Origin: a virus
Virus record (IMG/VR): IMGVR_UViG_3300031578_000239
Span: 1-30,427 of that record
DNA: 30,427 nt
Direction: 5' to 3' (one strand)
Positions 1 through 7,291 of this stretch are shown in pieces. How positions within the stretch are numbered: position 1 is the first letter of the stretch; every line of letters starts with the position of its first letter. A program made the position numbers and the translations under genes. The notes beneath the pieces are model-generated. The model made no database searches. It was not told the origin of the DNA and worked only from the letters and a program-made list of their open reading frames with translations.

Positions 1-509
1 ACGTTTGGCGTGTCGAAGTATGGGGCGATCTTGAGTGGGGCGACGACAAATTCTGCGGACTGCACCGCAAGGCTCTTTGGGGCTTTGATGCGGCATCTAT
101 ACTCGAGCGTTTCGCTCGTCTATGTGCTCTAGACGTGGCGAGGCTTTGGAATCCGCCCGATCTTGTCGTGAAGTTTTTGCGATCTGGTGACCCGGAGTTG
201 CGCCAAGACGCTTTCCGGCTTGCTTCTCGGGCATACTGGGAAACGAAAGGCGAAGCATACGCTCGCGCCGCTCGCGCCGCCAACGCTGCCATCAACGCCG
301 CTCGCGCCGCTGCCGACGCCGACCGCGCCAACGCCGCCACCAACGCCGCCACCAACGCTGCCTTGCACGCAGCCCACGCCGCCGCCAACCCTGCCTTGCA
401 CGCAGCCCGCGCCGCCAACGCCGCCATTAGAGAGAAGCAACGAAGACGCTTGACATCTATGATTTGTGCAACGTCGCGCAAATCACAAACCCAAAAGGAA
501 AAAAGGTAA
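1..509 (+). CDS. Alanine-rich protein, 3' part (Imm5-like)
   Basis: The frame is open from position 3 with no stop until TAA at 507-509, so this is the C-terminal part of a gene that starts before the window. The visible ~168 residues have an N-terminal stretch with ordinary composition (WGDD, CGLHRKALWGFD, LDVARLWNPPDLV). From about residue 85 they become a long run of Ala-Ala-X repeats (AARAANAAINAARAAAD), and the end is basic (REKQRRRLTSMI). From memory this layout resembles bacterial and phage proteins of the Imm5-like putative immunity family: a short helical domain with LDxAxxLW, Ala-rich heptad-like helices, and a final basic segment. The function in phages is unknown. A GTG at 135 could start a 124-aa form, but the open upstream frame with plausible protein sequence argues against it. 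The stop lies in the ribosome binding site region of the next gene. Confidence 0.6.
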   Translation, partial: VWRVEVWGDLEWGDDKFCGLHRKALWGFDAASILERFARLCALDVARLWNPPDLVVKFLRSGDPELRQDAFRLASRAYWETKGEAYARAARAANAAINAARAAADADRANAATNAATNAALHAAHAAANPALHAARAANAAIREKQRRRLTSMICATSRKSQTQKEKR

Positions 510-514
510 TAGAT

Positions 515-1846
515 ATGCAGACTTCAGCCGATCCTCTTGCCGCTCTGCTTTCGGGCAACAGCAAGCCAGAACCCAAGGCGGCCACTCCCGAAGAGATCCG
601 AATGCAGCGGATCAAAGCACTTGCACCGGAGGCAATTATCAACGAAGGCGCCGATCTTGTAGCCATTACCTCCGCGCTGATTAATCAGCAAGCGAAGCTG
701 ATTAACGAGATCGCTAACTTGGAAGGCGTTGAAGACGCCAGCGTTCACGTCCAAGCACTGCGAGGGTTGTCAATTCCAGATCTACAAACGCGCCTAGGTC
801 AGTTGCGATCGCAAACCGATCCCGAGCAAATGACGCGCGGACAACTAATTGCCAAGATCGGGGCGAAGTTGCCACAAGTGACGAAGGAAATGTTTGCCGC
901 GCGTAGTGATAGCGATCTCCGACTAGCTGTAGGCCAGATCCTCGCTGATGAGGCTACCAAAGGCCACGCGGTAAACCCGCCGGAAGTAAAGGCTACAACC
1001 GATCCGACTCTGCCAGCAAAGATCGCCTCTAGCGCCCCGGAAATGCCGCTCGAAGACAAGACAAGCCGCGGGCTTAGGTTTGCCGACGGTTCGTTGTTGT
1101 CTACGGTTACGGTCAAAAGTGGGCTCATGCAAGCCGAGCTGAAACGGATGGGTTGGCCTATTCCGATCGGCGCGGGAAAAGCCGGAAGAATGCGCCAGCT
1201 CTGCCAGTTGGCGCTCCTTGGCGAAGATCCTGGCGATCTCAACAGCTTCGGGCCGTTTGCAGATTCCGGTCCGAAGGTTTCCGGTCCGCCGGAATCGGCC
1301 GATCTGACAACCGAGGATCTGGCACTCAAAAAGAAGTGCATTGACGAAGCGAATGATATCATCGGAGATCTTGATCTGGATAGGCCAACGATACGGATGA
1401 CGGATCCAACCGAAGTTGTCGTAAAGGAGCTGACCGATCTTCGCCTCATTCGCGACGAAGCCGCCAAACCGCAGATTGATCCTCGCCTCATTCGCGACGA
1501 AGCCGCCAAACCGCAGATCGATTGTCCACAAGTGACGCATTCCGTTAAGGTGGCGCAAGCCGGGTTGTTTACTCTCTATGTAGATTGCCGCCCGATGTTC
1601 GATAGCATCCTTGACGCTATCACCTTTGCTTTGCCATTCATGGCAGAGATCGCGAAGTCCGCTGGTGTTCCCCATTACCTTATGTGCCCATATGGGGAGG
1701 GGAGCAACCGCGTTGCCGCTGCCGTTGCGATGAATGCAGACAAGCTGGCGGGCGCGGTTTACGTCAACACAGCGAGCAAAACGGGCGCGCTGATTGCCGA
1801 AGCACTGTCACCGAAAGCATCCTATATCGTGAAGGGAGATAGATAG
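515..1846 (+). CDS. Hypothetical protein, 443 aa, early operon
   Basis: Unrecognised protein. ATG 515 is preferred over ATG 464 because an AAAAAAGG ribosome binding site lies 8 bases upstream and the preceding gene ends at 509. The first ~30 residues (MQTSADPLAALLSGNSKPEP) look disordered. The middle is charged and helical, with a proline-rich linker. The last ~95 residues (from GLFTLYVDC to the end) look like a compact alpha/beta domain with the segments YLMCPYGEGSN and GAVYVNTASKTGALIAEAL. A 14-residue stretch, RLIRDEAAKPQID with one flanking residue, is tandemly duplicated around residues 308-335. It lies first in an operon with small genes and the helicase, so a role in replication or recombination is possible, but no catalytic motif is seen. 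Confidence 0.75.
   Translation: MQTSADPLAALLSGNSKPEPKAATPEEIRMQRIKALAPEAIINEGADLVAITSALINQQAKLINEIANLEGVEDASVHVQALRGLSIPDLQTRLGQLRSQTDPEQMTRGQLIAKIGAKLPQVTKEMFAARSDSDLRLAVGQILADEATKGHAVNPPEVKATTDPTLPAKIASSAPEMPLEDKTSRGLRFADGSLLSTVTVKSGLMQAELKRMGWPIPIGAGKAGRMRQLCQLALLGEDPGDLNSFGPFADSGPKVSGPPESADLTTEDLALKKKCIDEANDIIGDLDLDRPTIRMTDPTEVVVKELTDLRLIRDEAAKPQIDPRLIRDEAAKPQIDCPQVTHSVKVAQAGLFTLYVDCRPMFDSILDAITFALPFMAEIAKSAGVPHYLMCPYGEGSNRVAAAVAMNADKLAGAVYVNTASKTGALIAEALSPKASYIVKGDR
1436..1519 (+). repeat. 42-bp in-frame tandem duplication
   Basis: Two adjacent copies of a 42-bp unit inside the 443-aa gene, with period 42 (for example position 1442 matches 1484). An internal run of about 36 bases is identical. 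The copies differ at 1440 versus 1482, which changes Leu to Pro, and at the edges. Each unit encodes 14 residues including RLIRDEAAKPQID. The near identity suggests a recent duplication. Confidence 0.9.
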
Positions 1847-2058
1847 TGGATACACCTAGCTTGGAAGAAATGGCACTAGAATTTGCTCTCGCCATTGTTA
1901 GTGGCGAGGGTATTCGTGAAGCAAGCCAGCCGAAGCATATCAAGAAGATAGTGGAATACGCTTACGCTCTTGCCGAGGCTTTCGTTGACTACGACCGCGC
2001 AGAAGCGCTTGACAAAGGCATTGCCGGCGCACCAAGGGAGAAACTGAATGATGAATGA
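1846..2058 (+). CDS. Small hypothetical protein, 70 aa
   Basis: Starts with GTG at 1846, which shares its G with the TAG stop of the upstream gene (TAGTG junction). AAGGGAG lies about 9 bases upstream. The protein is acidic and helical (SLEEMALEFALAIVSGEG, KKIVEYAYALAEAFVDYDRAEAL) with no transmembrane segment and no recognised family. The end overlaps the start of the next gene. Its layout resembles that of the following 69-aa protein: both are short single helical domains with the pattern xxALA.xxVxxxD / YTLADKM. The pair may be distant paralogues, but this is only an impression by eye. Confidence 0.7.
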   Translation: MDTPSLEEMALEFALAIVSGEGIREASQPKHIKKIVEYAYALAEAFVDYDRAEALDKGIAGAPREKLNDE

Positions 2059-2257
2059 TGAAGAATTCGAGTTGCGAGACAAGATCGCTAGAATGCTTCT
2101 GCTTAGCGAACCGGGCGAGGTATTCAGCGCAGTATCTGATATGGCTTACACGTCAGAAGGGCTAGACAAAACGGCCGCATTCATCGCGAACGTGTGTTAC
2201 ACACTCGCGGACAAAATGATCCTTCGCAGAAGACAGGAGTTGGAACCATGCGATTGA
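2048..2257 (+). CDS. Small hypothetical protein, 69 aa
   Basis: ATG 2048 (or the adjacent ATG 2051) follows AAGGGAG at a distance of about 9 bases and overlaps the end of the preceding gene by 11 bases, a sign of translational coupling. The product is charged and helical (NDEEFELRDKIARMLLLSE, FIANVCYTLADKMILRRRQE). No domain is recognised. The 3' end overlaps the start of the zinc-ribbon-like gene at 2248. Tiny early genes of this kind are often host-takeover or regulatory proteins, but nothing in the sequence shows the function. Confidence 0.7.
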   Translation: MMNDEEFELRDKIARMLLLSEPGEVFSAVSDMAYTSEGLDKTAAFIANVCYTLADKMILRRRQELEPCD

Positions 2258-2790
2258 GGTTCACGGAAGCCGATGTTTCCGGCTTTAGCGGGAGCAAGAT
2301 CCTTGTCGCGCCAGTAGAGTCTGGGCATATCCTCTTGCTCGTCAATACCGGGGCGATCGCTTACGTGCCCAACAAGGCGGTTTCGGGCTCTGATCTCTCA
2401 CTCGACCTTAGCGAGTTGACAACTAGCTATGTACATACGATTGACAGCGCCAAAAGGAAGATCCAAAGCGTTTTGGACGAAGACAAGCCGCGCGGAATGT
2501 TGACCACGAAACATGACGCGAGCAACCCGGATTGTGCCTGCTACGAATGCGGGGAGTTGCGCGCCGCGCTGGATCGTCATTTTCTCACACAAGACGATCC
2601 AACCAAAACATTCCGCCTTGGCGAGCATTGCCGTATGTCGGAAGGGTCTGGCATTGTGCATAGGATCGCAGCCGAGGCAACCGACGAGCTAGGTCCGTTG
2701 ACGGACTGCGGGCGGCGGATCGATACCGGGCGCGCGTTGTTGTCGACCGCTCCGGTCAACTGTAAGAAGTGCCATAGAGGTAACCTATGA
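2248..2790 (+). CDS. Zinc-ribbon-like hypothetical protein, 180 aa
   Basis: ATG 2248 is chosen over ATG 2194 because AGGAG lies 8 bases upstream and the earlier start would overlap most of the preceding gene's end. The N-terminal ~70 residues look like a small beta-rich domain. A first cysteine cluster (CACYECGE) lies near residue 95. The C-terminal ~50 residues contain His, then TDCGRRI, then NCKKCHRGN, a typical metal-binding knuckle. The same H...TxCGxRI...TCxxC arrangement is found in the 64-aa protein encoded at 2891, so the two probably share a zinc-binding module. The function is unknown. The stop overlaps the next start as ATGA. Confidence 0.75.
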   Translation: MRLRFTEADVSGFSGSKILVAPVESGHILLLVNTGAIAYVPNKAVSGSDLSLDLSELTTSYVHTIDSAKRKIQSVLDEDKPRGMLTTKHDASNPDCACYECGELRAALDRHFLTQDDPTKTFRLGEHCRMSEGSGIVHRIAAEATDELGPLTDCGRRIDTGRALLSTAPVNCKKCHRGNL

Positions 2791-2894
2791 AGGACGACGA
2801 GCTTTGGGAAGCAATCCTATTGACCGTGGCTCTTAGCCTTGGCGTATTCGGCATATCCGTCGCAATCCTAAACCTCTTGGGAGCATTCCAATGA
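2787..2894 (+). CDS. Single-pass membrane microprotein, 35 aa
   Basis: A very short reading frame with ATGA overlaps at both ends (with the stop of the upstream gene at 2787-2790 and the start of the downstream gene at 2891-2894), which strongly suggests that it is translated. After the charged start MKDDELWE comes a hydrophobic stretch of about 25 residues (AILLTVALSLGVFGISVAIL), long enough for one membrane-spanning helix, with acidic residues before it. No family is recognised. GAGG lies at a suitable distance upstream. Confidence 0.65.
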   Translation: MKDDELWEAILLTVALSLGVFGISVAILNLLGAFQ

Positions 2895-3085
2895 GCTTGA
2901 TTTCAGCCGCGCCCCATATGCTAGTGAAGGTAAACGCCCAAGCGAAGACGCTGCATGGGCTCCAATACGTGACGCAAGATGGCGGCGTTACATATTGCGG
3001 GATTCGCATTGCGTGGCCAGAATTGCGCCCCCAGTTGTTTTCTGGCATTACCTGTCAAAACTGCCTAACAAGAAAGGCTTGCTAG
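2891..3085 (+). CDS. Small zinc-ribbon-like protein, 64 aa
   Basis: Starts at ATG 2891, overlapping the stop of the 35-aa gene (ATGA), with CTTGGGAG about 6 bases upstream. The product carries a probable zinc site made of His (TLHGLQ), VTYCGIRI and ITCQNCLTRKAC. This is the same pattern as the end of the 180-aa protein two genes upstream, so a local duplication of a metal-binding module is likely. Short proteins of this type are common in phage early regions, and their targets are mostly unknown. Confidence 0.7.
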   Translation: MSLISAAPHMLVKVNAQAKTLHGLQYVTQDGGVTYCGIRIAWPELRPQLFSGITCQNCLTRKAC

Positions 3086-3087
3086 TT

Positions 3088-4743
3088 GTGGCAGATACGG
3101 CACGCATACTAGAGATCCCGCGCGAGGCGCCAGTTGATGATCCGTTGCTGCCTTGGCGCCTCGGACTTGTCAGAAGCGGCGCTAAGGCGGCAATCTGGCC
3201 AGTCCAACGCAAAGCTCTAGGTGTCCTAGAACGGACCGGCGGGCTTATCTTACAAGCGGGTTGTGGTGACGGCAAAACACTAGTTGGCTTGCTGGGCGCG
3301 GCCGTATGCGACGCAAAGCGCCCACTATATTTGTGTCCGCCTAGCTTGGTGGGGCAAGTGCGCGACGAAGCGAACCGAATGCACAACTTCGGCTTTTGCG
3401 TCCCTAGCGTGGAAATTCGCTCGCACGTTTGGGTGAGTACACAACCAACCGGCTTGGAACGTATGGCGCCAGATTATGTTTTCGTCGATGAGGCGCACGC
3501 CTTTAGGCGCCCCGAGAGCGCTAGGCATAAGCGGTTGATTCGTTACCTGGTTGCCAACCCGCCGCGTACATGGGGCGGCAAACTAACCCTGGCGTTTGCA
3601 AGTGGCACACTAGGTGAATCGAGCATACTTGAATTGACTACGCTCTTTCGCCTTGCGCTAGGGCGCGGTTCACCGTTGCCTGTTGGTGGCGCCGAGTTGG
3701 ACGCTTGGGCAAACGTGCTAGATCCCGATGGTCAACCCGGTCCGCAAGACTGGGCAATCTTCGCCCCGATCGTGCGTTCGGCGCGTATGAATATGGAAGG
3801 CACAACGCGAGAGAAACGGCAGATTGCTAGAAAGGCGTTCGATCTACGGCGGCGTTCTACGCCTGGCGTGGTAGTCAGCGATTCCGATTCCGTTCCTTGC
3901 TCGCTTGTCATATACCCACGCGACGAGCCAAAGGCCAAGGCGGCGCTAGCCGCAGCTATTGCTTACGTGGAAGCCGACGTTTTGCCCGATGGCAGCGGAC
4001 GCATCGAAGATCCAACGGAAAAATCGCGCCACGCAAAGACACTGGCGGCGGGCTTCTGGTATCGTTGGCACTGGCCAAACGTGGGCAGACAAGATCCTGA
4101 TTTGGATTGGATTGATGCTCGGGCGGCTTGGCAACGGGGCTTGCGGCGCGAGCTGGAATACCACGCCACGATCGGATATGACTCCGAAAAGCTAGTGAAG
4201 ATTGCGGCTAGAACCAAAGGCCACAAGCTAGGAAAGAAGCTAGCCGCTTGGGAGGCTTTGGCAGATCGATATGATATTGATACGTTGCGCGAAGCCGTTT
4301 GGATTTCGGACGAGATCCTTTTGTATGCGATCAACCTGGCGAATCAACTAGGGGCGATCGTATGGTATGAATCGCTAGCTGCGGAAGCGCGGTTGAAGCA
4401 ACTCGGCTTCCCAACCTACGGCAAAGGATCTAAACTGCCTAGCGCTGGGGTTCCTTGTGCCCTAGCGCGGAAGGTATGGTTTCAAGGCCACAACTTGCAA
4501 GATCGTTGGAACGTCGCTATCTACCTTGAAGTCCCTTCTAGTGGCGTAGCTTGGGAGCAATCTCTAGCCAGAATACATAGAGCTGGGCAGAAAGCGGACG
4601 AGTGTGTAGCGATCCCAATGTGTCACGCGCCAGGATCGAAAAGAGCATTCCAGAAAGCCCGCGAAAGGGCGCGCTTTCTGGAATCAATCCAGGGTAGGCA
4701 ACGCCTATGTTACTGCCCGATCGTTTCAATCAAAGGAGTTTAG
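3088..4743 (+). CDS. SNF2-type DEAH-box helicase
   Basis: A 551-aa superfamily 2 helicase/ATPase, probably acting on replicating or recombining phage DNA. Walker A is GCGDGKT near residue 58, Walker B is VFVDEAHAF near residue 132, motif III is FASGT near residue 172, and the C-terminal RecA lobe ends with the SNF2-like motif VI (QSLARIHRAGQK, near residue 497). The spacing and RxHRxGQ signature favour the SNF2 group over classical DEAD proteins. GTG 3088 is chosen because it directly follows the TAG of the upstream gene and AAAGG lies 10 bases before it. An open frame up to 2995 would overlap that gene for 90 bases. Downstream are an ssDNA-binding-like protein and DNA polymerase, which fits a replication module. 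Confidence 0.88.
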   Translation: MADTARILEIPREAPVDDPLLPWRLGLVRSGAKAAIWPVQRKALGVLERTGGLILQAGCGDGKTLVGLLGAAVCDAKRPLYLCPPSLVGQVRDEANRMHNFGFCVPSVEIRSHVWVSTQPTGLERMAPDYVFVDEAHAFRRPESARHKRLIRYLVANPPRTWGGKLTLAFASGTLGESSILELTTLFRLALGRGSPLPVGGAELDAWANVLDPDGQPGPQDWAIFAPIVRSARMNMEGTTREKRQIARKAFDLRRRSTPGVVVSDSDSVPCSLVIYPRDEPKAKAALAAAIAYVEADVLPDGSGRIEDPTEKSRHAKTLAAGFWYRWHWPNVGRQDPDLDWIDARAAWQRGLRRELEYHATIGYDSEKLVKIAARTKGHKLGKKLAAWEALADRYDIDTLREAVWISDEILLYAINLANQLGAIVWYESLAAEARLKQLGFPTYGKGSKLPSAGVPCALARKVWFQGHNLQDRWNVAIYLEVPSSGVAWEQSLARIHRAGQKADECVAIPMCHAPGSKRAFQKARERARFLESIQGRQRLCYCPIVSIKGV

Positions 4744-4746
4744 AGT

Positions 4747-5570
<824 letters not shown>

Positions 5571-5574
<4 letters not shown>

Positions 5575-5765
5575 TCGGCTCTACACTCTATGCAGCGTGC
5601 GAGGGTCCGCCGGAAATGCCCCATGGGCGCGTGATCTTTTCGCGCTGGATCTACGGTATAGATGGTCCGATCGAAGGCGGCTGCCCAGTCTGTACGGCGG
5701 CGGAAGCGCTGGCAAAGCTGACGCTCGCGGATCTTGTGGCGGCGCGGAAGGGAGAAGAGGCGTAG
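5571..5765 (+). CDS. Small hypothetical protein, 64 aa
   Basis: GTG 5571 overlaps the TGA of the upstream gene (GTGA), so translation is probably coupled. The product contains one CxxC pair (GGCPVCTAAEAL) and an early Cys (YAACEG), which may bind a metal, followed by an Ala-rich helix (LAKLTLADLVAARKGEEA). No family is recognised. It is the last gene before a strong intrinsic terminator, so it closes the early operon that starts at or before 515. Confidence 0.65.
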
Positions 5766-5770
5766 CCGTA

Positions 5771-5828
5771 GGGTCCGCCGCGCCTCGGCGCTGGCATGAC
5801 GCGGAAGCGCGGCGGACCCTTCTTTTCT
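5771..5828 (+). terminator. Rho-independent terminator
   Basis: A perfect 13-bp GC-rich inverted repeat (GGGTCCGCCGCGC at 5771-5783 with its complement at 5807-5819) around a 23-base loop, followed by a T-rich run TTCTTTTCT from 5820. It lies 5 bases after the stop of the 64-aa gene and before a new promoter, so it should end the early operon. Confidence 0.9.
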
Positions 5829-5869
5829 GCGGACTAGAGACTTTTTTTGCGGAAAAAGCAAAAAAGTTG

Positions 5870-5898
5870 TTGACGGTCAAAATTCGGCGGGTTATTAA
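5870..5898 (+). promoter_or_regulatory. Sigma70-type promoter with A/T-rich upstream region
   Basis: TTGACG at 5870-5875, a 17-bp spacer, then TATTAA at 5893-5898: five of six and four of six matches to the -35 and -10 consensus with ideal spacing. Runs of T and A at 5842-5866 upstream of the -35 could act as an UP element, and they also form a small inverted repeat (CTTTTTTTGC / GCAAAAAAG). The promoter faces the alanine-rich genes, whose first ATG is at 5947, leaving a leader of about 40 bases. Confidence 0.8.
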
Positions 5899-5920
5899 GC
5901 AGTTCAGCTTGGGAGTTAAC

Positions 5921-5970
5921 CAAGCCAAACCGAAGGGAGCCGAAAAATGACGAACCAAACCAACGCCGCC
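5921..5970 (+). repeat. Duplicated leader and gene start, copy 1
   Basis: This 50-base segment contains the ribosome binding site (GAAGGGAGCC) and the first eight codons of the 211-aa alanine-rich gene. It recurs at 6592-6641 with one mismatch, in the same place relative to the next alanine-rich gene. A shorter 19-base part recurs at 6948-6966 before a third gene. The pattern suggests that the genes arose or were inserted as cassettes with a shared leader. Confidence 0.9.
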
Positions 5971-6582
5971 GCACTCGAAGCCCTTGAAGCGCTTGAAGCA
6001 GCTTATGCGGTCCGCGCCGCCGCCCGCGCCGCCGCCTACGCTGCCGAAGCCGCCGCCGCCCGCGCCGCCGTTGATGTTGATAAAGCGGCTCTCGCTGCTA
6101 CCACCACTACCGCAGATGTTTCGGCCTGTAGTGCCTACGCCGCCGCCCGCGCCGCCTATGACGCTGCCGACGCCGCCGCTAGTGACGCACTTGATACGTA
6201 TGACGCAGCCCGCGCCGCCGCCCGCGCCGCCGCCCGCGCCGCCGAAGCCGCCGCCCTCGAAGCCTACGCCGACGCCGACGCCGCCCGCAACGCCGCCCGC
6301 AACGCCGCCCGCAACGCCGCCCGCAATGACATAGCCGCCGCCCTCGAAGCCTACGCCGACGCCGACGCCGACGCCGCCCGCAACGCCGCCCGCGTCGACG
6401 CTCGCGCCGCCCGTGACGCTCGCAACGCCGAAGCCGCCCGCGCCGCCCTCGAAGCCGCCGCCGAAGCCTCCGCCGAAGCCGCCCGCGCCGCCGAAGCCGC
6501 CGCCGAAGCCGCCCGCGCCGCCGCCGACGCCGCCGCCGACGCCGCCAACGCAGCCCACGCCGCCGCCCGCAACGCCAAGTAA
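5947..6582 (+). CDS. Alanine-rich helical repeat protein, 211 aa
   Basis: Starts MTNQTNAAALEALEALEAAY after GAAGGGAG placed 8-9 bases upstream. By my count about 112 of 211 residues are alanine. The rest are mostly Arg, Asp, Glu, Asn and Tyr in AAR/AAD/AAE/AAN patterns. Such a sequence should form one or more long helices. There is no signal peptide, membrane segment or known domain, and a single Cys. Codons are almost all GCC, CGC, GAA and AAC, giving a DNA composition richer in GC than the neighbours and nearly free of GATC and CTAG. The repeats resemble the Ala-rich tail of the protein at the start of the window, but without its N-terminal domain. A structural, DNA-coating or decoy role can only be guessed. 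Confidence 0.75.
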   Translation: MTNQTNAAALEALEALEAAYAVRAAARAAAYAAEAAAARAAVDVDKAALAATTTTADVSACSAYAAARAAYDAADAAASDALDTYDAARAAARAAARAAEAAALEAYADADAARNAARNAARNAARNDIAAALEAYADADADAARNAARVDARAARDARNAEAARAALEAAAEASAEAARAAEAAAEAARAAADAAADAANAAHAAARNAK

Positions 6583-6591
6583 CCTAGCGCC

Positions 6592-6641
6592 CAAGCCAAC
6601 CCGAAGGGAGCCGAAAAATGACGAACCAAACCAACGCCGCC
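6592..6641 (+). repeat. Duplicated leader and gene start, copy 2
   Basis: Matches 5921-5970 with one mismatch in 50 bases, and places an identical ribosome binding site and MTNQTNAA start in front of the 95-aa alanine-rich gene. After the match the second copy has one extra GCC codon and then continues similarly (GCACTCGAAGCCC). Confidence 0.9.
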
Positions 6642-6905
6642 GCCGCACTCGAAGCCCTCGAAGCCGACGCCGCCCACGCCGCCGCCCGCGCCGTTTTTGA
6701 AGCCGCCCGAAACGCTGCTAACGTCGCTTCCGCCAAGGCTACCCGCGCCGCCAAGTCCGCCCGCGCCGCCAAGTCCGCCTATTACGCCGCCCTCGCCAAC
6801 CACGAAGCTGCCATTACCGAAGCCACCAACGCCGCCCGCGTCGCCTCCGAAGCCTATGCAGTTGTTGTTTCTACCTATGCGGCTACCGCCCGCAACGCCA
6901 AGTAG
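6618..6905 (+). CDS. Alanine-rich helical repeat protein, 95 aa
   Basis: A paralogue of the preceding 211-aa protein: the first ~15 residues (MTNQTNAA, ALEALEA) and the last (ARNAK) are the same, and the leader is duplicated. It is about half alanine, with Lys/Ser/Tyr-containing segments in the middle (KSARAAKSAYYAALANHEAA) and a slightly more hydrophobic end (YAVVVSTYAATARNAK). It is predicted to be wholly helical with no recognised domain. It lies 35 bases after the first copy and probably belongs to the same transcript from the promoter at 5870. The shared ends and different middle suggest duplication followed by gain or loss of repeat units. Confidence 0.75.
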   Translation: MTNQTNAAAALEALEADAAHAAARAVFEAARNAANVASAKATRAAKSARAAKSAYYAALANHEAAITEATNAARVASEAYAVVVSTYAATARNAK

Positions 6906-6947
6906 CCCAGCGCCCAGCGCCCAAGCCAAACCAAACCGAAGCCAAAA

Positions 6948-6966
6948 CGAAGGGAGCCGAAAAATG
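6948..6966 (+). repeat. Shared 19-base leader, copy 3
   Basis: The 19 bases ending in the ATG at 6964 (ribosome binding site plus start codon) are identical to those before the two alanine-rich genes. Here they precede an unrelated coding sequence, so the leader is shared beyond the paralogues. Confidence 0.85.
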
Positions 6967-7284
6967 ATCATACATGCGAACCACGCCGCCGATCGCGTAC
7001 CAGATATCGTCAGCAAGGCGATTCACGCTTGCGCCCGCGGCTGCTACCAGGCTGCCTTGCTCGCAGGGAGGCAGAACTGGGCAGGGTCCGATCTCTCGGG
7101 CAAGGCGAACAAGTATGGGAGCCACTACGCACGCAGCCGCGCCGGGCTCATCGCGCGTATTGAGGATGCAATCGCTGACTACGATTGGAGCGTCCGTAGC
7201 GAGCTGGTGTACCACGGCTCCCCGAAGCGCTGGCGGCGCGAGCTGGTGTTGATCTCGCCCGACGGCGAGCGGTTGATCTGGTAG
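6964..7284 (+). CDS. Hypothetical protein, 106 aa, island gene
   Basis: ATG 6964 is chosen because it carries the same GAAGGGAGCCGAAAA leader as the two upstream genes. A longer open frame upstream is proline-rich read-through of the alanine-rich gene and is not real. The product has two helical segments (ADRVPDIVSKAIHACARGCY, AGLIARIEDAIADYDWSV) around a Gly/Ser/Tyr-rich part. It ends in a likely beta hairpin (KRWRRELVLISPDGERLIW). No family is recognised. It lies 7 bases before the PP-loop gene, so the two are probably co-translated. Its GC-rich codon usage with no CTAG matches the island. Confidence 0.7.
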   Translation: MIIHANHAADRVPDIVSKAIHACARGCYQAALLAGRQNWAGSDLSGKANKYGSHYARSRAGLIARIEDAIADYDWSVRSELVYHGSPKRWRRELVLISPDGERLIW

Positions 7285-7291
7285 CCCGACG

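Noticed and set aside
799-1675. Two long minus-strand frames across the 443-aa gene
   Set aside because: Antisense shadows of a gene with ribosome binding site, stop-start coupling and protein-like composition on the plus strand.
3963-4334. 123-aa minus-strand frame inside the helicase gene
   Set aside because: Antisense shadow, Ser-rich and without a start signal.
5581-6648. Long minus-strand reading frame rich in Gly and Val opposite the alanine-rich gene
   Set aside because: It is the antisense of GCC/GCG-type repeats and includes the terminator and promoter region. No start with a ribosome binding site, and no domain.
6697-6963. Plus-strand proline-rich frame running into the 106-aa gene
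   Set aside because: It is the alternate frame of the second alanine-rich gene. The real start is ATG 6964 with the repeated leader.
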